From the NCBI GenBank assembly GCA_052390115.1, contig JBQTHE010000015.1:1-64000 (forward strand): 64,000 nucleotides of DNA, in the 5' to 3' direction. The stretch comes from GCA-003244245 sp052390115 (GTDB taxonomy: Bacteria > Actinomycetota > Actinomycetes > Mycobacteriales > Pseudonocardiaceae). Positions 60,473 to 64,000 of this stretch are shown in pieces (position 1 is the stretch's first letter; the number at the start of each line of letters is the position of its first letter). The notes beneath the pieces are model-generated. The model was given only the letters and a program-made list of their open reading frames with translations. It did no database searches and had not been told where the DNA came from. The translations under genes were made by a program, and so were the position numbers.

Positions 60473-61049
60473 GCAAGGCCGGCGAGATGCTCCAGCCGCC
60501 GACCGCCCGCTGGTCCCGCTCAAGATCCTGGTAGCGGGCGGATTCGGGGTCGGGAAGACCACGTTCGTCGGGTCGCTGTCGGAGATCCCACCGCTGAGCA
60601 CCGAGCAGGCGATGACCTCGCTGTCGGTCGGCGTCGACGACGCAACCGCGGTTGCGGACAAGACGACCACCACGGTGGCGATGGACTTCGGCCGTATCAC
60701 GGTCGACGACCAGCTCGTCCTCTACCTGTTCGGGACGCCCGGCCAGCAACGCTTCTGGTTCATGTGGGACGAGCTGGCCCGCGGCGCGGTCGGTGCTGTC
60801 GTGCTCGTCGACATGCGACGGCTGGACGACTGCTTCGCGGCGATCGACTACTTCGAGAACCGCCGGGTTCCCTTCGCGGTGGCGGTCAACCAGTTCCCCG
60901 ATGGTCCCGCCTACCCTGAGACCACGGTGCGAGACGCGCTGGCGCTCCCCCTTGACTGCCCGCTGATGCGGATGGATGCCCGCGAGGCCCGCTCAAGCCT
61001 TGACACCCTGGTGACGTTGGTCGAGCACGCCCTAGTACGCGCGTCGTAG
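60453..61049 (+). CDS. cvnD: conservon GTPase CvnD
   Basis: A 198-residue small GTPase-like protein: Walker A AGGFGVGKTTFVGS, the switch region GTPGQQRFWFMWDELARGAVGAVVLVDMRRLDDCFAAIDYFE, and AVNQFP in place of NKxD. It completes cvnABCD. Conservons affect development and secondary metabolism in Streptomyces; here the signal is unknown. ATG 60453 overlaps cvnC by 20 bases. Confidence 0.94.
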   Translation: MDSAPVRQGRRDAPAADRPLVPLKILVAGGFGVGKTTFVGSLSEIPPLSTEQAMTSLSVGVDDATAVADKTTTTVAMDFGRITVDDQLVLYLFGTPGQQRFWFMWDELARGAVGAVVLVDMRRLDDCFAAIDYFENRRVPFAVAVNQFPDGPAYPETTVRDALALPLDCPLMRMDAREARSSLDTLVTLVEHALVRAS

Positions 61050-61055
61050 TACCAC

Positions 61056-61112
61056 AAGCATCCATGTCGCGCTGCAGGGCAGCCTCCGGACAGCGATAAG
61101 CATCCATGTCGC
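61056..61112 (+). repeat. two direct repeats AAGCATCCATGTCGC
   Basis: AAGCATCCATGTCGC occurs at 61056-61070 and 61098-61112, just after cvnD. Its TCCATGTCG core matches the arm of the selB palindromic element. Confidence 0.7.
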
Positions 61113-61115
61113 AGA

Positions 61116-61162
61116 TGACGGGTGGCCCGGGCGCTTGGGGGGAGCGGGCGGGCCACCCGTCA
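61116..61162. terminator. hairpin between cvnD and metE-like gene
   Basis: TGACGGGTGGCCCG and CGGGCCACCCGTCA, exact 14-base arms with a 19-base loop, between the convergent conservon and methyltransferase genes. Confidence 0.75.
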
Positions 61163-61175
61163 AGGGACAGCGGAC

Positions 61176-62348
61176 TCAGCTGACGCCGAGCTTCTCCGCA
61201 GCCATCTTGGTTCCCTCGACCCGGTTCTTGATCTTCTGGAACGCAATGTCGCGGGCGTAATCAGGCGAACCGTGGTTCGGCTTCTCATCGATGCTGAACG
61301 GCGAGAAGCCGCAGTCATCGGTGGAGCCGATCCTTTCCTTCGGCATGAAGTTGGCCGCCCTCACCAGCGCATCACAGATCTCCTCCGCGCTCTCCGGCCG
61401 TGGGCTCTGCGTCACGCACACCCCGATGTAGGCCATCTGCGCAACGCCGTCCGCATCGTCGCGGAGGTGCTTGCCGATGGACTCGTAGACCGGGTCCTTG
61501 TCGCGCTCACTCGCCAGCTGGATGAGGAAGTAGCCGGCATTCATCTGGAACATGCTCGGAAGCAGGTTGTTGTAGGGGACATCGGCGCTGTGGACCGAGT
61601 CCCGGTCCCCACCCGGACAGGTGTGAACGCCGATCTTCGTGCGCTCCTCCGGCGAGAAACGAGCGAACACGCGGTTGTTCAGCTCGATGAAGTGCGGTAG
61701 CAAGCCGGCACCTGTCCACGGGTTGCGTGGATCTTCCCTGGTGGCGAGCCGGCCCTCAGTGAAGTCGACTGAAACCCGGGCAGCCCCGGCAGCGAAAGCT
61801 TCGCGAATGTCCTTCTCGCATTCGTTGACGAGGTCTTCCTCGAATTGCTCCCGGGAATAGCCGGGCACCTCGTCCTTCAGAGGATACAACAGTGCCAGCA
61901 TGGACGGCGCGATCACGGCTTGCTTCATGGGCACGTGCGCGTAGCGGATGGATTTCCTCAGTGCATCGGCCGCGTACTCATTGTACCGCAAGGGCCCACC
62001 GGTGAGGCGGGGCAGTTGCCGCCCATGGCCGTCGGCGAAGATCGCGAAGAACTGGCCGCCCGGACCGAGGTTGGGGGCCAGGCCGGTCCCGGCCAGTGTG
62101 TCGGTGATGGGGTAGGTGGCGAAGCTCGACCACCACTGCTCGCCGTCAGAGATGATCGGTGATCCGGTGGCTTCAAAGCGCTCGATCGAGTCGCGGGCCG
62201 CAGCGTCCTGTTCGACTGCCAGTTCGTCCTTGCTGATCGTTCCTTGATCATATGCTGCGTAGGCGGCCTGAAGTTTAGATGGACGGGGCAGAGAGCCAAC
62301 GGGCTCAGTTGGAATTCCGGTGGCTGTCCTCGGATTGTAATCCGCCAT
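61176..62348 (-). CDS. cobalamin-independent methionine synthase-like methyltransferase (MetE C-terminal type)
   Basis: A 390-residue protein corresponding to the C-terminal catalytic barrel of MetE only. Zn-ligand motifs are VHTCPGGDRDSVH and DDCGFSPF, with DGEQWWSSFATYP and PRPESAEEI also visible. The N-terminal folate-binding half is missing, so it may transfer a methyl group from another donor such as a methylated thiol or amine. ATG 62348 (MADYNPRT) follows GAGAGGAAGTC. It lies downstream of a sulfonate/nitrate-type ABC transporter and is less GC-rich than neighbours. Confidence 0.85.
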   Translation of the reverse strand: MADYNPRTATGIPTEPVGSLPRPSKLQAAYAAYDQGTISKDELAVEQDAAARDSIERFEATGSPIISDGEQWWSSFATYPITDTLAGTGLAPNLGPGGQFFAIFADGHGRQLPRLTGGPLRYNEYAADALRKSIRYAHVPMKQAVIAPSMLALLYPLKDEVPGYSREQFEEDLVNECEKDIREAFAAGAARVSVDFTEGRLATREDPRNPWTGAGLLPHFIELNNRVFARFSPEERTKIGVHTCPGGDRDSVHSADVPYNNLLPSMFQMNAGYFLIQLASERDKDPVYESIGKHLRDDADGVAQMAYIGVCVTQSPRPESAEEICDALVRAANFMPKERIGSTDDCGFSPFSIDEKPNHGSPDYARDIAFQKIKNRVEGTKMAAEKLGVS

Positions 62349-62656
62349 GACTTCCTCTCTATTGGATTGAGCAGGTTGACCAGTAATTGTCTGATTGTCG
62401 CTCGCTAAAACTCCTTCCGGTAGCAATCACCACCCCCGCCCCGGGGCGTGGCTACCGCCGACCAACCACCTGAGGGGGCGAGGAGGCAGGCACAGACAGG
62501 TCTGTCTAGCTGTGACCTGAATCATAGTCAGGTTGCAATGAACTGGTCAATGTCACCCGTTCGTAGCACAGCGGCAAGATTGCTCGCCGTCCGTGATGGC
62601 TGCCCACCGGTCGCCGGCCTGCGCGACGAGGCAGCCCGGCGCAGCGAACACCGTTG
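62349..62656. promoter_or_regulatory. 308-base gap with two operator-like palindromes
   Basis: Between the permease and the methyltransferase lie AGACAG-gt-CTGTCT (62494-62507) and ACCTGA-atcatag-TCAGGT (62515-62533), both good dyads. They are AT-richer than the surroundings and close to likely promoter positions for the methyltransferase transcript. The leader on the minus strand (to 62348) has no recognised riboswitch. No gene is seen. Confidence 0.6.
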
Positions 62657-63550
62657 TCAGCGGCCCCGGGCGACGGTAAGTCCCCGGGCCCGGAGCACCC
62701 GGCGCTCCAGAGGTGCGAAGACGAGCAGCTCGATGGCGACTCCGACCACGAGGATCAGCAGGATCGAGGCGATCACGAGGTCCATCGCGTTCAGTTCTCG
62801 CCCGATATTGAGCTGCTGCCCGAGCCCGATACCCAGCGCAGGTGAGTAGGTGATGAGCTCAGCGGCCATCAGCGAGCGCCACGAGAAGGCCCAGCCCTGC
62901 TTGAGACCGGCCAGGTAGCCCGGCAACGCCGCGGGCAACAGCACATGCCGGATCCGGCCGAAAGTACCTAACCCGAGGACCCGGCCCACCTTGTCCAGCA
63001 ACGGCGGCACCTGGTCGAACCCGGCGAGCAACCCGTTGGCGACCGACGGCACCGCGCCGAGCAGCACCACCGCGTAAATGGCTGCGTCGGTCAGGCCGAA
63101 CAAGATGATCGCCGCTGGGACCCAGGCGACCGACGGCAGGCTCTGCAGCCCGCTGACGAATGGCCCGAGAGCGGACCGCAACCAGCGGCTTTTCCACATC
63201 GCCAGCCCCAGTACGGTGCCGACGGCCAGCGATGCCAAAAACCCCAGGGCACCCCTGGACACGCTGATCGAGATGGCGTCCCACGCCCGGCCGTCGCTCA
63301 CCGTCTGACCGAAGGTCTGGAGCACTTCCAGTGGGCTCGGCAGGGCATAGCTCGGCTTGAGCTCGGCGCTGAAGGCCAGCTGCCAGAGGGCGACGAACGC
63401 CACCACCGCCACGATGGGGGGCAGCACCGAGCGCAGGAAAACCTTGCCAGGACCGGGCCGCGGTGGCAGCGCCGGCGCTTCCAGGGCATCCAGCCCGGCC
63501 TCGAAGGCGCGGTTCTCCGCGACCGTCCGCGGCGGATCGTCAACGGCCAT
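62657..63550 (-). CDS. ABC transporter permease (SsuC/TauC/NrtB-type)
   Basis: A 297-residue permease with six membrane segments and the EAA loop in GTFGRIRHVLLPAALPGYLAGLKQGWAFSWRSLMAAE, typical of nitrate/sulfonate/taurine importers. ATG 63550 is preferred; ATG 63577 would overlap the ATPase end more. The transported compound is unknown; sulfonate or a related sulfur compound would fit the methyltransferase downstream. Confidence 0.92.
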   Translation of the reverse strand: MAVDDPPRTVAENRAFEAGLDALEAPALPPRPGPGKVFLRSVLPPIVAVVAFVALWQLAFSAELKPSYALPSPLEVLQTFGQTVSDGRAWDAISISVSRGALGFLASLAVGTVLGLAMWKSRWLRSALGPFVSGLQSLPSVAWVPAAIILFGLTDAAIYAVVLLGAVPSVANGLLAGFDQVPPLLDKVGRVLGLGTFGRIRHVLLPAALPGYLAGLKQGWAFSWRSLMAAELITYSPALGIGLGQQLNIGRELNAMDLVIASILLILVVGVAIELLVFAPLERRVLRARGLTVARGR

Positions 63551-64000
63551 GTCGGCTGATCTCCGCTCGGAGGTCATGGGTGATCTCGGTAGCCAGCGCG
63601 CTCACCCCGGGGGACTCGATCGTCCTGGGCTGGGACAGCTCGACCTGCCACTCCCGGACGATCCGCCCGGGCCGGGAGCTCATCAGCAAGACCCGCTGCC
63701 CGAGCCGGACGGCCTCGCGCACGTTGTGCGTGACGAACACGATGGACAGCCCCTGCTCCGACCACAGGCCGGCCAGCTCCTCGTGCAGCGCATCGCGGGT
63801 GATGGCGTCGAGCGCGGCGAACGGCTCGTCCATCAGCAGCAGCTGGCTGTCCTGGGCCAGCGCGCGGGCCAGCGCCACCCGCTGGCGCATCCCACCGGAG
63901 AGCTCATGCACCCGCTTGTGACCCTGCCCGGCCAGGTTCACCAAGGTCAGCAGCCGTTGCGCCTCGGTACGGCGCTCGGATCGACCGACCCCCCGCGCCT
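63540..64000 (-). CDS. ABC transporter ATPase, N-terminus outside window
   Basis: The last 150 residues of an ATPase of the nitrate/sulfonate/taurine class: ABC signature LSGGMRQRVALARAL, Walker B LLLMDEPFAALD and the switch His in VFVTHNVREA. The frame runs off the right edge, so the Walker A region is absent. It overlaps the permease gene and is surely in the same operon; a substrate-binding protein would be expected further upstream. Confidence 0.92.
   Translation of the reverse strand, partial: ARGVGRSERRTEAQRLLTLVNLAGQGHKRVHELSGGMRQRVALARALAQDSQLLLMDEPFAALDAITRDALHEELAGLWSEQGLSIVFVTHNVREAVRLGQRVLLMSSRPGRIVREWQVELSQPRTIESPGVSALATEITHDLRAEISRHGR

Noticed and set aside
62349..62656. Riboswitch (SAM, cobalamin or folate) upstream of the MetE-like gene
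   Set aside because: No consensus core of these riboswitches could be found in the leader on the minus strand; the dyads look like protein operators.

Overview
The window is high-GC actinobacterial DNA with dense genes, GTG starts and many 4-bp stop/start overlaps. A mycothiol-dependent isomerase-family protein, a conservon, SigE-type sigma factors and DUF3151/DUF3817/DUF4383/DUF5926 proteins point to the class Actinomycetes. Gene order recalls Mycobacterium tuberculosis in two places: pheA, phosphatase, metallopeptidase, septum-formation protein (Rv3838c-Rv3835), and DedA, fba, DUF3151, Rv0358-like, purA (Rv0364-Rv0357c). A member of Pseudonocardiales is the best guess. That placement is inference, since no rRNA or marker gene beyond these is present.

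Layout. 1-3.2 kb: end of a DUF1996 protein, an RNHCP protein and an Fpg/Nei glycosylase. 3.3-10.8 kb: a LytS-type kinase and LytTR regulator around an S49 peptidase, then two solute:sodium symporters with small membrane partners, probably one carboxylate-sensing and uptake unit. 10.8-17.4 kb: rhodanese, DUF4328, DUF5926, CPBP protease, DUF3817, pheA and a histidine phosphatase. 17.4-21.6 kb: an apparent insertion carrying a TAXI/TRAP transporter and a VapBC-like pair, with a broken copy of the phosphatase at its edge. 21.6-28.7 kb: metallopeptidase, septum-formation protein, DedA, SigE-type sigma factor, fba, DUF3151 and purA. 28.7-35.3 kb: an AbiE-like toxin-antitoxin pair with a duplicated remnant, a Na+/H+ antiporter with a UBP zinc-finger protein, and a Cys-rich small protein beside an XRE regulator and a methyltransferase. 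35-44.3 kb: a degenerate GGDEF-EAL protein, purD, an aminotransferase, sigma factor plus membrane partner, purB and an MDMPI-family enzyme. 44.3-53.6 kb: PP2C phosphatase, DUF4383, a polytopic membrane protein, lysC-asd and a three-gene membrane/cupredoxin operon. 53.8-57.5 kb: selB, selA, a coiled-coil protein and tRNA-Sec, i.e. most of the selenocysteine insertion machinery. 57.7-61 kb: a complete conservon (cvnABCD). 61-64 kb: a MetE-like methyltransferase and a nitrate/sulfonate-type ABC transporter cut by the window end. Purine genes (purA, purD, purB) are scattered rather than in one operon.

The most unusual content lies between genes. (1) Three junctions between co-directional genes carry tandem 38-bp units. 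Each unit is a 13-codon micro-ORF with its own purine-rich ribosome-binding sequence and overlaps the next unit by stop/start, so the real downstream start codon is the last member of a relay. (2) Six arrays of a 22-bp unit lie mostly just after stop codons, in the sense direction. (3) A GTGAGTG...CACTCAC hairpin carries the stop codon of its gene at three places, and at one it ends two convergent genes. (4) Perfect palindromes lie at or against the starts of purB and the DUF5926 gene. (5) A palindromic element sits in frame inside selB. These look like several families of small dispersed repeats, some adapted to gene ends and starts.
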